Shown here one piece after another: positions 29,174 to 39,618 of a stretch of 64,000 nucleotides of DNA. A program made the translations under genes and the position numbers. Source of the stretch: Massilia eurypsychrophila (lineage in GTDB: Bacteria; Pseudomonadota; Gammaproteobacteria; Burkholderiales; Burkholderiaceae_D); NCBI RefSeq assembly GCF_002760655.1, contig NZ_PDOC01000005.1, forward strand, positions 287,091-351,090, given 5' to 3'. The first letter of the stretch is position 1. Each line of letters opens with the position of its first letter. The notes beneath the pieces were generated by a model that did no database searches, was not told where the DNA came from, and saw only the letters and a list, made by a program, of their open reading frames with translations.

Positions 29174-30070
29174 ATGAACCGCAAACTGACCGCCTCCACC
29201 GCCCTGCTGCTGACGATACCGCCACTGCTGTGGGCCGGTAACGCCATCGTCGGCCGGCTGGTGCGCGACGCCGTGCCGCCGATGACCTTGAACCTGCTGC
29301 GCTGGGCCATCGCGGCGCTGATCCTGGTGCCGATCGGCTATGCGATCCTGCGCCCCGGCAGTGGCCTGGTCAGGGACTGGCGCCGCTACAGCATGCTCGG
29401 CCTGCTCAGCGTCGGCCTGTACAACTCGATGCAGTACCTGGCGCTGCAAACGTCGACGCCGATCAACGTCACGCTGGTCGCAGCCGGCATGCCGGTCTGG
29501 ATGCTGCTGGTCGGCGCCCTCTGCTTCGGCAAACCAGTGCGGCGCAGCCAGATGGTCGGCGCGGTGCTGTCGATTGCCGGCGTGCTGCTGGTGCTCTCGC
29601 GCGGCGAATGGCGCCAGCTGGCCGCGCTGCGGCTGGTGGCCGGCGACGTCTACATGATCCTCGCCACCATCTCGTGGTCGTTCTACAGCTGGCTGCTGAT
29701 GCAGCCGAAGGACAATCCCGAGATCCGCCGCGACTGGGCCGCATTCCTGCTCGGCCAGGTGGTGTATGGCGTCATGTGGTCGGGCGTGCTGGCCGGCGTC
29801 GAATGGTCGGTGCGCGATGTGCACATCGACTGGAGCTGGCAGGTGGCAGCGGCGCTGCTGTTCGTGGCGATCGGCCCGGCGGTGATCGCGATGGGCTGCT
29901 GGGGCGCCGGCGTGCAGCGCTCCGGGCCGACGGTGGCCGCATTCTTCACCAACCTGACGCCGCTGTTCGCGGCCCTGATGTCGTCGGCCTTTCTCGGCGA
30001 GCTGCCGCACCTGTACCACATCGCCGCGTTCGCGCTGATCGTCGGCGGCATCGCCTGGTCGTCGCGCTGA
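29174..30070 (+). CDS. EamA/DMT-family transporter
   Basis: A 298-residue inner-membrane protein with ten predicted helices in two EamA repeats (about 10-140 and 155-295). The sequence pattern PPLLWAGNAIVGRLV near the N-terminus and the closing AFLGELPHLYHIAAFALIVGGI are typical of drug/metabolite exporters. It starts immediately after the nadB terminator and is followed by the sirtuin gene with 11 bases between. The substrate is unknown. Confidence 0.9.
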   Translation: MNRKLTASTALLLTIPPLLWAGNAIVGRLVRDAVPPMTLNLLRWAIAALILVPIGYAILRPGSGLVRDWRRYSMLGLLSVGLYNSMQYLALQTSTPINVTLVAAGMPVWMLLVGALCFGKPVRRSQMVGAVLSIAGVLLVLSRGEWRQLAALRLVAGDVYMILATISWSFYSWLLMQPKDNPEIRRDWAAFLLGQVVYGVMWSGVLAGVEWSVRDVHIDWSWQVAAALLFVAIGPAVIAMGCWGAGVQRSGPTVAAFFTNLTPLFAALMSSAFLGELPHLYHIAAFALIVGGIAWSSR

Positions 30071-30081
30071 GGCAAACCGCC

Positions 30082-30906
30082 ATGCTAGACCAATTGGCCA
30101 GCTTCTTGCAGCATCATCGCCAGGTGATGGTGCTTACCGGCGCCGGCATCAGCACCGCCTCCGGCATCCCGGATTACCGCGGCCGCGACGGCGTGCGGCG
30201 CGGTAGCGCTCCAGTGCAGGGGCCGGAGTTCCGCAAGTCCGAGGCCGTGCGCAAGCGCTACTGGGCGCGCAGCATGATTGGCTACCCGGTCATGGCGCGC
30301 GCCGAACCGAATGCGGCGCACCGCGCCATCGCCCAGCTGCAGGCCGACGCCATGCTGGGCGTGCTCGTCACGCAGAACGTCGACGGCCTGCACCAGCGCG
30401 CCGGCAGCACTGACGTACTCGAACTGCACGGCACCATCCACCAGGTCGTCTGCCTCGACTGCCATGCCGGTTTTGCGCGCAGCTACGTGCAAGGCCTGCT
30501 CGAAGATCTCAATCCCGGCGTGACCGGAACCTTGGCCACGGCAGCGCCCGACGGTGACGCCCACGTCCAGCCTGAAGCGCTGGAGCACTTCCATGTGCCG
30601 CACTGCGTCCACTGCGGCGGCACGCTCAAGCCCGATGTCGTTTTCTTCGGCGACGGCGTCGCGCCGGACGTGACGCGCGCGGCATTGGCGCGCATTGAAG
30701 CGGCCGACGCCTTGCTGGTGGTCGGCTCGTCGCTGATGGTGTTTTCGGGGTTTCGGTTCTGCCGCATGGCGGCGGCAAGCGGCAAGCCAATCGCCGCCAT
30801 CAACCTGGGCATCACGCGCGCCGACGACCTGCTGACATTAAAGCTCGACGCCTCGGCCGAACAGCTGCTGCCCGCGTTGCACGGGCAGCTCAGGGGCCTG
30901 GATTAA
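30082..30906 (+). CDS. NAD-dependent protein deacylase (sirtuin)
   Basis: A 274-residue Sir2-family enzyme. [15 protein letters not shown] (about 17-31) and [12 protein letters not shown] bind NAD; ELHG carries the catalytic His. Two CxxC pairs (CLDC and CVHC) form a zinc site, and DVVFFGDGV follows. The start ATG at 30082 gives the normal N-terminus. It removes acyl groups from protein lysines and consumes NAD, which fits its position between nadB and nadC. It overlaps the convergent nadC end by four bases. Confidence 0.93.
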   Translation: MLDQLASFLQHHRQVMVLTGAGISTASGIPDYRGRDGVRRGSAPVQGPEFRKSEAVRKRYWARSMIGYPVMARAEPNAAHRAIAQLQADAMLGVLVTQNVDGLHQRAGSTDVLELHGTIHQVVCLDCHAGFARSYVQGLLEDLNPGVTGTLATAAPDGDAHVQPEALEHFHVPHCVHCGGTLKPDVVFFGDGVAPDVTRAALARIEAADALLVVGSSLMVFSGFRFCRMAAASGKPIAAINLGITRADDLLTLKLDASAEQLLPALHGQLRGLD

Positions 30907-31772
30907 TCGACGATGCGCAGCGAATAATCGGTCGCCTGCACGTCCTTCGTCAGGCTGCCGATCGAGATGCGGTCGACACCAGTGTCGGCGATCGCGCGCA
31001 CGCTGTCGAAGTTGACGCCGCCGGACGCTTCCAGCAGCGCGCGGCCGTCATTGAGCTTGACCGCCTCGCGCATCGCATCGATCTCGAAATTATCCAGCAG
31101 TACCGACACGGCGCCGTTCTCCAGCGCCTCGGCCAGCTGCGCCAGCGTTTCGACTTCGATCTGCACCGGCTTGCCGGAGTTGAGTGCGGCCGCGGCGGCC
31201 AGCGCCTTGGCAACGCCGCCGGCGGCGGCGATGTGATTTTCCTTGATCAGGATGCCGTCGAACAGCGCCATGCGCTGGTTCTGGCCGCCGCCGACGCGCA
31301 CCGCGTACTTCTGCGCCTGGCGCAGGCCCGGCAGCGTCTTGCGCGTGTCGAGGATGGCCGCCTTGGTGCCGGCCACCGCGTCGACATAGCGGCGCGTGGC
31401 GCTGGCCACACCCGACAGCAGCTGCAGGAAGTTGAGCGCGGCGCGTTCTGCCGTCAACAGCGAGCGTGGCTCCGCCTCGATGGTGCACACCACGCTGCCG
31501 GCGCGCATCATGTCGCCCTCGGCGTACTGCCAGTCGATGTCGGTGTTCTGGTCGAGCGCCGTCATCACGCCCTCGAACCATGGCGCGCCGCACAGCACTG
31601 CGTCTTCGCGCACGATCACGCGCGCACGCACGCGGATGTCGTCCGGTACCAGCTTGCCGGTCAGGTCGCCGCTGCCGATGTCTTCGAGCAGCGCCGCCAG
31701 CAGGTTCGATTCGAAGGCCGACTGCAGCGCAGCGTCGAACACCTTGTACGGATTGCGTAAGTTACTCATCAT
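30903..31772 (-). CDS. nadC: Nicotinate-nucleotide pyrophosphorylase (carboxylating)
   Basis: A 289-residue quinolinate phosphoribosyltransferase that makes nicotinate mononucleotide from quinolinate and [25 protein letters not shown] and IEVETLAQ carry substrate-binding residues; [24 protein letters not shown] forms the phosphate-binding end. Two ATGs stand in tandem at the start (31772 and 31769) overlapping the nadA stop, so the two genes are coupled. Confidence 0.97.
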   Translation of the reverse strand: MMSNLRNPYKVFDAALQSAFESNLLAALLEDIGSGDLTGKLVPDDIRVRARVIVREDAVLCGAPWFEGVMTALDQNTDIDWQYAEGDMMRAGSVVCTIEAEPRSLLTAERAALNFLQLLSGVASATRRYVDAVAGTKAAILDTRKTLPGLRQAQKYAVRVGGGQNQRMALFDGILIKENHIAAAGGVAKALAAAAALNSGKPVQIEVETLAQLAEALENGAVSVLLDNFEIDAMREAVKLNDGRALLEASGGVNFDSVRAIADTGVDRISIGSLTKDVQATDYSLRIVD

Positions 31773-32905
31773 GCCGGCCCGACTCCTGAAAACAGTGCTG
31801 CTTCTTGTGCCAGTTCGCCGGTCGGCAAAGCCCTGGCCTTTTTCGCCGCCGCGAAGTCGAGCATGCGGTCGATCGAACGGACCGCCAGTTTGCCGATTTC
31901 CGGATCGACGAACACTTCGTTATTGCCGTTTTCGAGCACCGCGGCCAAATTGCGCAGGCCGTTCATCGCCATCCACGGGCAGTGCGCGCAGCTCTTGCAG
32001 GTGGCGCTGTTGCCGGCGGTGGGCGCTTCGATGAAGTGCTTGCCGGGCGCGGCGATGCGCATCTTGTGCAGGATGCCGTTGTCGGTGGCGACGATGAAAG
32101 TGGTCGCGTCCATCGTCTGCGCCGCGTTGATCAGCTGCGTGGTCGAGCCGACCACGTCGGCCAGCGCCACCACGTTGGCCGGCGACTCCGGATGGACCAG
32201 CACCTTCGCGTCCGGATAGTCGGCCTTGAGCAGGTCGAGTTCGACGCCCTTGAATTCGTCGTGCACCAGGCAGGAGCCCTGCCACAGCAGCATGTCGGCG
32301 CCGGTCTTTTTCTGGATGTAGCCGCCCAGGTGACGGTCCGGCGCCCACAGGATCTTTTTGCCCTGCGCGTGCAGGTGGGCGACGATATCGAGGCCGATCG
32401 ACGACGTCACCATCCAGTCGGCGCGCGCTTTAACCGCCGCGCTGGTGTTGGCATACACGACCACGGTGCGATCGGGATGGGCGTCGCAGAAGGCGGCAAA
32501 TTCGTCGGCCGGGCAGCCCAGGTCGAGCGAACAGGTCGCGTCCAGGTCAGGCATCAGGATGCGCTTTTGCGGACTGAGGATTTTCGCCGTTTCGCCCATG
32601 AAGCGCACGCCTGCCACCACCAGCGTCCTGGCCGGATGGTCGCGCCCGAAGCGCGCCATCTCCAGCGAATCGGAGACGCACCCGCCGGTTTCCTCGGCCA
32701 GGTCCTGCAGGTCGGCGTCGACGTAGTAGTGGGCGACCAGCACCGCCTCGCGCTCCTTGAGCAGGCGGCGGATCTTGTCTTTCAGTTCGCTGCGCTCGTC
32801 CGCGCTCGGCGTCTCCGGAGCGCGCGCCCAGGCCTGCGCGGTGCACGACAGGCCCGCTTTCGGATGGTCGTATTCGACGGACTTGATCGGCATGATGCTC
32901 TGCAT
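31769..32905 (-). CDS. nadA: Quinolinate synthase A
   Basis: A 378-residue [4Fe-4S] enzyme that condenses iminoaspartate with dihydroxyacetone phosphate to quinolinate. Conserved cluster cysteines are seen in [13 protein letters not shown] and [28 protein letters not shown] is the substrate-site signature. GGGAGA precedes the start. It is the first gene of nadA-nadC, completing with nadB the aspartate route to NAD. Confidence 0.97.
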   Translation of the reverse strand: MQSIMPIKSVEYDHPKAGLSCTAQAWARAPETPSADERSELKDKIRRLLKEREAVLVAHYYVDADLQDLAEETGGCVSDSLEMARFGRDHPARTLVVAGVRFMGETAKILSPQKRILMPDLDATCSLDLGCPADEFAAFCDAHPDRTVVVYANTSAAVKARADWMVTSSIGLDIVAHLHAQGKKILWAPDRHLGGYIQKKTGADMLLWQGSCLVHDEFKGVELDLLKADYPDAKVLVHPESPANVVALADVVGSTTQLINAAQTMDATTFIVATDNGILHKMRIAAPGKHFIEAPTAGNSATCKSCAHCPWMAMNGLRNLAAVLENGNNEVFVDPEIGKLAVRSIDRMLDFAAAKKARALPTGELAQEAALFSGVGPA

Positions 32906-32925
32906 GGCTAAATCTCCCGTCGCAA

Positions 32926-34524
32926 TTAATCGATGCCCTGGCTCTTCAGGTAATCCTCGTAGCCGCCCTGGTAGTCGACGATGCCGTCTTCCTTGATCTC
33001 CAGGATGCGCGTGGCCAGCGAAGAAACGAACTCGCGGTCGTGCGAGACGAAAATCAGGGTGCCGGTGTATTTTTCAAGTGCAATGTTGAGCGACTCGATC
33101 GACTCCATGTCCATGTGGTTGGTCGGCTCGTCCATCAGCATCACGTTGTGGCGGCCGAGCATCAGCTTGCCGTACATCATGCGGCCTTTTTCACCACCCG
33201 ACAGCACCTTGACCGACTTGCGCACGTCGTCGCCGCCGAACAGCAGGCGGCCGAGGATCGAACGGACCGCCTGGTCGTCGTCGCCTTCCTTGGTCCACTG
33301 GCCGATCCAGTCGGTCAGCACTTCATCGCGTGGAAATTCCTCGGTCGGATCCTGCGGCATGTAGCCGACGTTGGCGTTCTCGGCCCACTTGACGCGGCCG
33401 GTGTCCGGCTGCAGGCTGCACAGGTCGCCGCCGATGGCGCGCAGCAAGGTGGTCTTGCCGGCGCCGTTGGCGCCGATGATGGCCACGCGCTCGCCCGCTT
33501 CGACCATGATGCTGAAGTTCTTGAACAGCTGGTGGTCGTATTTCTTCGAGATGCCTTCCACTTCCACCGCCAGGCGGTGCAGTTTCTTCTCGGCTTCGAA
33601 GCGCACGAACGGGTAGGCGCGCGACGACGGCTTGATGTCGTCGACCTTGATCTTCTCGATCTGCTTGGCGCGCGACGTTGCCTGGCGCGCCTTCGACTTG
33701 TTGGCGGCGAAGCGGCGCACGAAGTCCTGCAGCTCGGCGACCTTGTCCTTGGCCTTGGCGTTGTTGGCCAGCTGCTGGTTGCGCGCCTGGGTCGAGGCAA
33801 ACATGTACTCGTCGTAATTGCCCGGATACACCTTCAGGGTGCCGTAATCCATGTCGGCGACGTGGGTGCAGACCTGGTTGAGGAAGTGGCGATCGTGCGA
33901 GATGATGATCATCGTCGAGTTACGGTCGTTGAGCACGTCTTCGAGCCAGCGGATCGTGTTGATGTCGAGGTTGTTGGTCGGCTCGTCGAGCAGCAGGATG
34001 TCCGGATTCGAGAACAGCGCCTGCGCCAGCAGCACGCGCAGCTTCCAGCCTGGAGCTACCGAGCTCATCGGGCCCTGGTGCTGGTCGATCGACACGCCGG
34101 CGCCGAGCAGCAGTTCGCCGGCGCGCGCCTCGGCCGAGTAGCCGTCGTATTCGGCGACCTTGCTCTCCAGTTCGGCCGCGTGCATGTAGTCGTCGTCGGT
34201 CGCTTCCGGGTTGGCGTAGATCGCATCGCGTTCCGAGATGGCGTTCCACAGCTCGGTGTGGCCCATCATGACGACGTCGAGCACGCGCATGTCTTCGAAG
34301 GCGAACTGGTCCTGGCGGAGTTTGCCGAGGCGCTCGTTCGGATCGAGCATGACGGTGCCGGCGGACGGCTCGAGGTCGCCGCCGAGAATTTTCATGAAGG
34401 TCGACTTGCCGCAACCGTTCGCGCCGATCAGGCCATAGCGGTTGCCGTCTCCGAACTTGACGGAGATATTTTCGAACAGCGGCTTGGCGCCGAATTGCAT
34501 GGTGATATTTGCGGTAGAGAGCAC
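32926..34524 (-). CDS. ybiT: ABC-F family ATPase, YbiT type
   Basis: A 532-residue soluble protein with two ABC cassettes (Walker [10 protein letters not shown] near 34 and GANGAGKTT near 348) joined by a charged linker with the ABC-F helical hairpin. The second signature is LSGGEKGRM; the first is degenerate ([11 protein letters not shown]), as in YbiT. Both Walker B/DEPTN motifs are intact. It has no membrane domain. ABC-F proteins act on the ribosome; the YbiT role in translation is not fully known. Confidence 0.92.
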   Translation of the reverse strand: MLSTANITMQFGAKPLFENISVKFGDGNRYGLIGANGCGKSTFMKILGGDLEPSAGTVMLDPNERLGKLRQDQFAFEDMRVLDVVMMGHTELWNAISERDAIYANPEATDDDYMHAAELESKVAEYDGYSAEARAGELLLGAGVSIDQHQGPMSSVAPGWKLRVLLAQALFSNPDILLLDEPTNNLDINTIRWLEDVLNDRNSTMIIISHDRHFLNQVCTHVADMDYGTLKVYPGNYDEYMFASTQARNQQLANNAKAKDKVAELQDFVRRFAANKSKARQATSRAKQIEKIKVDDIKPSSRAYPFVRFEAEKKLHRLAVEVEGISKKYDHQLFKNFSIMVEAGERVAIIGANGAGKTTLLRAIGGDLCSLQPDTGRVKWAENANVGYMPQDPTEEFPRDEVLTDWIGQWTKEGDDDQAVRSILGRLLFGGDDVRKSVKVLSGGEKGRMMYGKLMLGRHNVMLMDEPTNHMDMESIESLNIALEKYTGTLIFVSHDREFVSSLATRILEIKEDGIVDYQGGYEDYLKSQGID

Positions 34525-34613
34525 TGGATAAAGCCTTTAAGCGAGGATTTCTATTAACCGGTTATTTTACCATTTTGCGCTGTACTTCTGCGGCAGGCGG
34601 CGAATTTCGGGTG

Positions 34614-34666
34614 TCAGGTCTGACATTCCGACAAATTCGGACAAAATGTCCGAATGTCAGACCTGA
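34614..34666. repeat. REP-like palindrome
   Basis: A 53-base near-palindrome with exact 15-base arms, TCAGGTCTGACATTC (34614-34628) and GAATGTCAGACCTGA (34652-34666), plus an inner GGACA/TGTCC stem. It lies in the gap between the ybiT start and the end of the amine oxidase gene. Part of its arm recurs at 4651-4662. It would form a strong hairpin in RNA or single-stranded DNA and resembles RAYT-mobilised REP elements. Confidence 0.7.
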
Positions 34667-34680
34667 AACCAGCTTTTGCA

Positions 34681-35958
34681 CTATTCGCGCAGGCGGTCGC
34701 GCAGCTCGTAGTACCAGTAGGTCAGCTGCGCGGCGAACAGGCCCGCCGCACCACCCGTCGGCGGCAGTTTCCACGGCGCGAAGCGGGCCAGATCGGCACC
34801 GTCGCCGCACAACGCTGCCGCCAGCACTTCGCCGGCCAGGGTGGTGGGCGCCACGCCGTGACCGCCGAAGCCCATGCCGTACCACTGGCCGTCGGGCAGG
34901 CGGCCAAGTTGCGGCATCTTGTGGCGCCCGTAACTCATCTTGCCGCTCCAGGCGTAGTCGACTTTCACGCCGGCCAGTTGCGGGTAGACGCGCAGCATGT
35001 CGCCATACAGCAGCCGGGCGACGTCCGCGGGCGACCTTTCGCGCACGGCAATGCGCCCGCCCCACAGCAGGCGCGTGTCGGCCAGCGGACGGTAGTAGTC
35101 GAAGGCGAAACGGGTGTCGTAGACGGCGGCGCCGGTGCGCAGCGCCGTCTGCATGCGCTCGCCCAGCGCCTCGGTCGCCATCACGTAGGTGGCAATCGGC
35201 AGCATGGCGCCGGCAAGTCGGGGTGACAGGCGCTCGAGGTAGCCGCCGCAGCAGATCACGACGTCGCGCGCGCGCACCTCGCCGGCCGCGGTGCGCACGC
35301 GCCAACCTGAGCCGTCGCGCACAATGCCGGTGGCGCGGCTTTGCTCGTGGAGTCGGATGCCGCCGCCGGCCAGCGCGCGCGCCAGCCCGCGGGCATACTT
35401 GAGCGGGTGAAAGTGGAAGGCGCCAGGCTCGAACAGCGCGCCGGAATAACGGTCGGTCAGCAGCCGGCCGGCAAGTTCGGCGCGGCCGATGCGCTGCCAC
35501 TCGACGCCAAGGCTGTCGGCCATCAGGCGCTGCTGGGCGTCGAGGATGCGCTCGTCGCCAAACCAGTTGGCCAGGTAGACGCCCTCCTCGCGCAGCTCGC
35601 AGTCGATCTCGTATTGACGGATGCGGCGGCGGATGGTGGCGACGGCGTCGAGCGTCAGCGCGTACAGCTTGCGGGCGTTGTCCAGGCCGACCGCGCGGAC
35701 CAGGCCGCGCTCGCCGAGCGAGAAGCCGCCGAACACGAAGCCGCCGTTGCGCCCGGAGGCGCCGTAGCCGACCGTGGCGGCCTCCAGCAGCACCACGTCG
35801 CGCTGGCCGCGTTCCATCAGCGACATCGCTGTCGCCAGGCCGGCAAAGCCGCCGCCGATGATGCAGATCGCATAGTCGGCCTTGCCATCGATTGCCGGGT
35901 AGTCGGCCGCGGCCGCTGTCGCCCGGTAGTAATGCTGACCGGGCAGTGGCTCAGGCAT
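34681..35958 (-). CDS. FAD-dependent oxidoreductase (DAO family, gamma-glutamylputrescine oxidase-like)
   Basis: A 425-residue DAO-family flavoenzyme. The dinucleotide site is IIGGGFAGLATAMSL (about 33-47), followed by GYGASGRNGGFVFGG, typical of PuuB-like oxidases. Near the C-terminus MGFGGHGVAPTTLAGEVLA closes the FAD site. It probably oxidises an amine or N-substituted amino acid. It is the last gene of a leftward operon and overlaps ldcA by eight bases. No putrescine-pathway partners are nearby, so the substrate is open. Confidence 0.87.
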   Translation of the reverse strand: MPEPLPGQHYYRATAAAADYPAIDGKADYAICIIGGGFAGLATAMSLMERGQRDVVLLEAATVGYGASGRNGGFVFGGFSLGERGLVRAVGLDNARKLYALTLDAVATIRRRIRQYEIDCELREEGVYLANWFGDERILDAQQRLMADSLGVEWQRIGRAELAGRLLTDRYSGALFEPGAFHFHPLKYARGLARALAGGGIRLHEQSRATGIVRDGSGWRVRTAAGEVRARDVVICCGGYLERLSPRLAGAMLPIATYVMATEALGERMQTALRTGAAVYDTRFAFDYYRPLADTRLLWGGRIAVRERSPADVARLLYGDMLRVYPQLAGVKVDYAWSGKMSYGRHKMPQLGRLPDGQWYGMGFGGHGVAPTTLAGEVLAAALCGDGADLARFAPWKLPPTGGAAGLFAAQLTYWYYELRDRLRE

Positions 35959-36865
35959 CGCCGAGCGTGGGGTAGCCGCTCATGGTCAGGCGGAATCGTT
36001 CGCTGTCCGATACAAGGGTCGCGTCGGCGCCGAACGGGATCGTCACGCGCTTGTCGATGTGACCGAACTGCAGCCCCGTCAGAACGGGCAGCGGCAAGGT
36101 GGCGCGCAGATAGGCGAGCATGCCGTCGAAGTCGTAGCCATGGTCGGCCGGGCCGAGCCGGTAGCCGGAAAAGTCGCCCAGCACGAGCGCCTGCTGCCGG
36201 CCGAGCACGCCTGCCTGCATCAGTTGCAGCAGCATGCGCTCGACCCGGTACGGGTGCTCGCCGATGTCTTCAAGGAACAAGATGCCGCCATCGATCTCCG
36301 GAAAATAGTCGGTGCCCAGCAGCGAGACCAGCATCGCCAGGTTGCCGCCCCAGATCTTGCCGGCCACATTGACGCTCGGATTGCCCGCCGCAACTTCGGT
36401 GATCGTGTGGGTCGGGCCGGCCAGGCACCGCCAGAAATTGTCGAGCGTGAAATCGACCGGTTCGGCGGCGCAGAAATCGCCGGCGAACATCGGCCCGGCG
36501 TAACTGAGGCCACCCGTTTTCTTGTACAGCGCCATGTGGAAGGCGGTCAGGTCGGAAAAGCCGACGAAGATCTTGCCGCTGGCGGCCACCGCGTCGAAAT
36601 CGATGCGCGGCAGCAAACGCGTCAGGCCGTACTGGCCGCGCAGCGCGATGACCACCTGGACGTCGGGGTCGGCCACGGCCGCCTCGAGCTGCGCCAGGCG
36701 GCCGTCGTCGCTGGCGCCGAAGCGCTGGAACGCCTGCGCCGGATCGTAATAGTTGTGGACGACGCAGCCGCGCCGCTCCAGCAGTGCGATGCCGCGCGGG
36801 ATGACGGAATCGTCGGCCGGACGGCCGGCGACCGCGACGATGGCAATGCCAGGTGGTGTTGTCAT
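35951..36865 (-). CDS. ldcA: LD-carboxypeptidase (peptidase S66)
   Basis: A 304-residue cytoplasmic murein tetrapeptide carboxypeptidase of peptidoglycan recycling. The nucleophile Ser is in VGFSDLTAF (near 112), with WGGNLAML and the His of GLQFGHIDKRVTIPFG completing the S66 pattern. Length is normal. It overlaps the hydrolase before it by one base and the oxidase after it by eight. Confidence 0.92.
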   Translation of the reverse strand: MTTPPGIAIVAVAGRPADDSVIPRGIALLERRGCVVHNYYDPAQAFQRFGASDDGRLAQLEAAVADPDVQVVIALRGQYGLTRLLPRIDFDAVAASGKIFVGFSDLTAFHMALYKKTGGLSYAGPMFAGDFCAAEPVDFTLDNFWRCLAGPTHTITEVAAGNPSVNVAGKIWGGNLAMLVSLLGTDYFPEIDGGILFLEDIGEHPYRVERMLLQLMQAGVLGRQQALVLGDFSGYRLGPADHGYDFDGMLAYLRATLPLPVLTGLQFGHIDKRVTIPFGADATLVSDSERFRLTMSGYPTLGDA

Positions 36866-37791
36866 TATTGTTTTTCGAAGAGGCGTGGAAGGTTGTCTGG
36901 CGCCATCTTACCGCGCGCATGCTGGTCGATCAAGGCAAGCAGCCTTTCGATCAGTTGCGGCGGCAAGTCGTGCCCCATTCCTTCGATCACCTCGAGCCGG
37001 GCATCGGGCACCAGGCGCGCCGTGTCGACGCCGCACGCCAGCGGCACCAGCGGGTCGGCGGCGCCGTGGATCACCAGCGTTGGCCGCTCGATCTGTTTCA
37101 GCAGCGCCACCCGGTCACCGGAGGCGATGATCGCCAGCATCTGGCGGGCAAGGCCGGCGGGACAGACGTTGCGCCGCATCGCCGCCGCCACCCGCTGGCG
37201 CAATAGTTTTTCAGGTGTCGGGTAGGCTGGGCTGCCGATGGCGCGGAAGATGGCGGCGCCGTGGGCGGCCAGTTGCTCGAGGTCGGTGGTGTCGGGCGGG
37301 CGCCGCGTCAGCGCCGCGCGCGCCGCCGGCGTCGGGCCAGGCAAGCCGCGCCTGCCGCTGGTCGACATGATGGACGCGAGCGTCCGCACGCGCCCGGGGT
37401 GGCGCGCCGTCAGCACCTGGCCGATCATGCCGCCCATCGACACGCCGACGATGTGCGCCCTGGCTACGCCGAGTGCATTGAGCACGCCGAGCGCGTCGGC
37501 CGCCATGTCATCGAGGCGGTAGCGGCTGCGTACCGGCAGGCGCAGCCGCGACAGCAGCCAGGCCAGCGCCAGTTTGGGCGTGCCGTCCGTATCGAATTTG
37601 GTGGACAGCCCGCAATCGCGGTGATCGAAACGGATGACGTAATAGCCGAGCTCGACCAGGCCATCGACGAAGTCGTCCGGCCAGGCGGTCAGTTGCATGC
37701 CAAGGCCCATCATCAGCAGCAGCGGAATCCCCTTGGGATCGCCGGCAGTCTCGTAGGCAATGCTGATGCCGTTTGCAGTGAGGTTGGGCAT
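36865..37791 (-). CDS. Alpha/beta hydrolase
   Basis: A 308-residue hydrolase. Oxyanion region LLLMMGLGMQLTAWP, FDHRDCGLS, nucleophile elbow GVSMGGMIGQ, acidic HGAADPLVPL and C-terminal GMGHDLPPQL give a complete Ser-Asp-His triad. The ATG at 37791 was preferred to one 12 codons upstream because it matches the family N-terminus; neither has a strong ribosome site. It resembles haloperoxidase/esterase-type enzymes; substrate unknown. Confidence 0.88.
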   Translation of the reverse strand: MPNLTANGISIAYETAGDPKGIPLLLMMGLGMQLTAWPDDFVDGLVELGYYVIRFDHRDCGLSTKFDTDGTPKLALAWLLSRLRLPVRSRYRLDDMAADALGVLNALGVARAHIVGVSMGGMIGQVLTARHPGRVRTLASIMSTSGRRGLPGPTPAARAALTRRPPDTTDLEQLAAHGAAIFRAIGSPAYPTPEKLLRQRVAAAMRRNVCPAGLARQMLAIIASGDRVALLKQIERPTLVIHGAADPLVPLACGVDTARLVPDARLEVIEGMGHDLPPQLIERLLALIDQHARGKMAPDNLPRLFEKQ

Positions 37792-37878
37792 GATGGAACG
37801 CTGGTTCTCGTGCGTCCAGCATACCATTATTGATCCGCTTGATGCACCTGCGCGCGTGCGAAATCGGGCCTGCCAGGC

Positions 37879-38803
<925 letters not shown>

Positions 38804-38818
38804 TGCTTCTTGTTTCTC

Positions 38819-39454
38819 TTAAGGTATCTGTAACAGTTTGTGGGTTTGCAAGCTGAGCTTCCAATGCGGATGCAGCTTGCAGGTTTCGATCGCCAGGCGC
38901 GTGTTGTGGGCTGCCAGCGGGCCGTCCATCGGCTGCACGAAAAAATTGTCGAACTCGAGCTGCTCGTAGGCGCGCAAGTTCTGCCCCGATTGCGGAATCA
39001 CGACCTTGATCTCGTTGCCTTTGGTGACCACCAACGTCGAGCCCATCTTCGGGCTGACGCAGATCCAGTCGACCCCGGCCGGCACCGGCAAGGTGCCGTT
39101 CGTTTCGATGGCGATCTCGAAGCCGACCGCGTGCATCGCCGCAATCAGCGCGTCGTCGAGCTGCAGCAGCGGTTCGCCGCCGGTAAAGACGACGTACTTG
39201 CTGGCCGGGTAGGCGGATGGCCACAGGGTGTCGATTTCGGCCGCAAGCAACGCCGGATCCGGGAACTTGCCGCCGCGCTCGCCGTCGGTGCCGACAAAGT
39301 CGGTGTCGCAAAACGTGCAGACGGCGCTGGCGCGGTCACTCTCGCGTCCGGTCCACAAGTTACAGCCGGCGAAGCGGCAGAACACGGCCGGACGGCCGGC
39401 GTGGGCGCCCTCGCCCTGCAGCGTGTAGAAGATTTCTTTGATGCTGTATGTCAC
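38819..39454 (-). CDS. queE: 7-carboxy-7-deazaguanine synthase
   Basis: A 211-residue radical SAM enzyme. The cluster cysteines are in FCRFAGCNLWTG and VCTFCDTDF, with the inserted loop between first and last pair seen in many beta- and gamma-proteobacterial QueE proteins. VFTGGEPLLQ is the SAM-binding GGE motif. It converts the QueD product and is the first gene of the leftward queE-queD-tadA-hydrolase-ldcA-oxidase series. Confidence 0.95.
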   Translation of the reverse strand: MTYSIKEIFYTLQGEGAHAGRPAVFCRFAGCNLWTGRESDRASAVCTFCDTDFVGTDGERGGKFPDPALLAAEIDTLWPSAYPASKYVVFTGGEPLLQLDDALIAAMHAVGFEIAIETNGTLPVPAGVDWICVSPKMGSTLVVTKGNEIKVVIPQSGQNLRAYEQLEFDNFFVQPMDGPLAAHNTRLAIETCKLHPHWKLSLQTHKLLQIP

Positions 39455-39479
39455 TGTAAACCCCGATCGTCAACCGACC

Positions 39480-39485
39480 ATTATA
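39480..39485 (-). promoter_or_regulatory. -10 element of the queE operon promoter
   Basis: Read leftward, TATAAT lies 26 bases before the queE start. The -35 at 17-base spacing is GCGACT, matching only partly. I saw no preQ1 riboswitch signature in the short leader. Confidence 0.5.
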
Positions 39486-39508
39486 ACGCGCCGTTGCGTA
39501 CCAGTCGC

Positions 39509-39532
39509 GGAAGCGGCATTCCGGCCGCTTCC
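39509..39532. repeat. Hairpin upstream of queE
   Basis: GGAAGCGGC-ATTCCG-GCCGCTTCC is a perfect nine-base stem just upstream of the queE -35 region, between divergent genes. No T-run follows on either strand, so it is more likely an operator or structural repeat than a terminator. Confidence 0.45.
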
Positions 39533-39618
39533 TGATACTGTTGAGTTTGGACAAGACCCGAGTTCCTACAGCAATGTAACTTCACGCCATACGATTCGAT
39601 CAATGTGTGAAGGAAGTG

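Noticed and set aside
39455..39606. preQ1 riboswitch before queE
   Set aside because: The leader between the -10 and the start is only 25 bases; there is no room for an aptamer.
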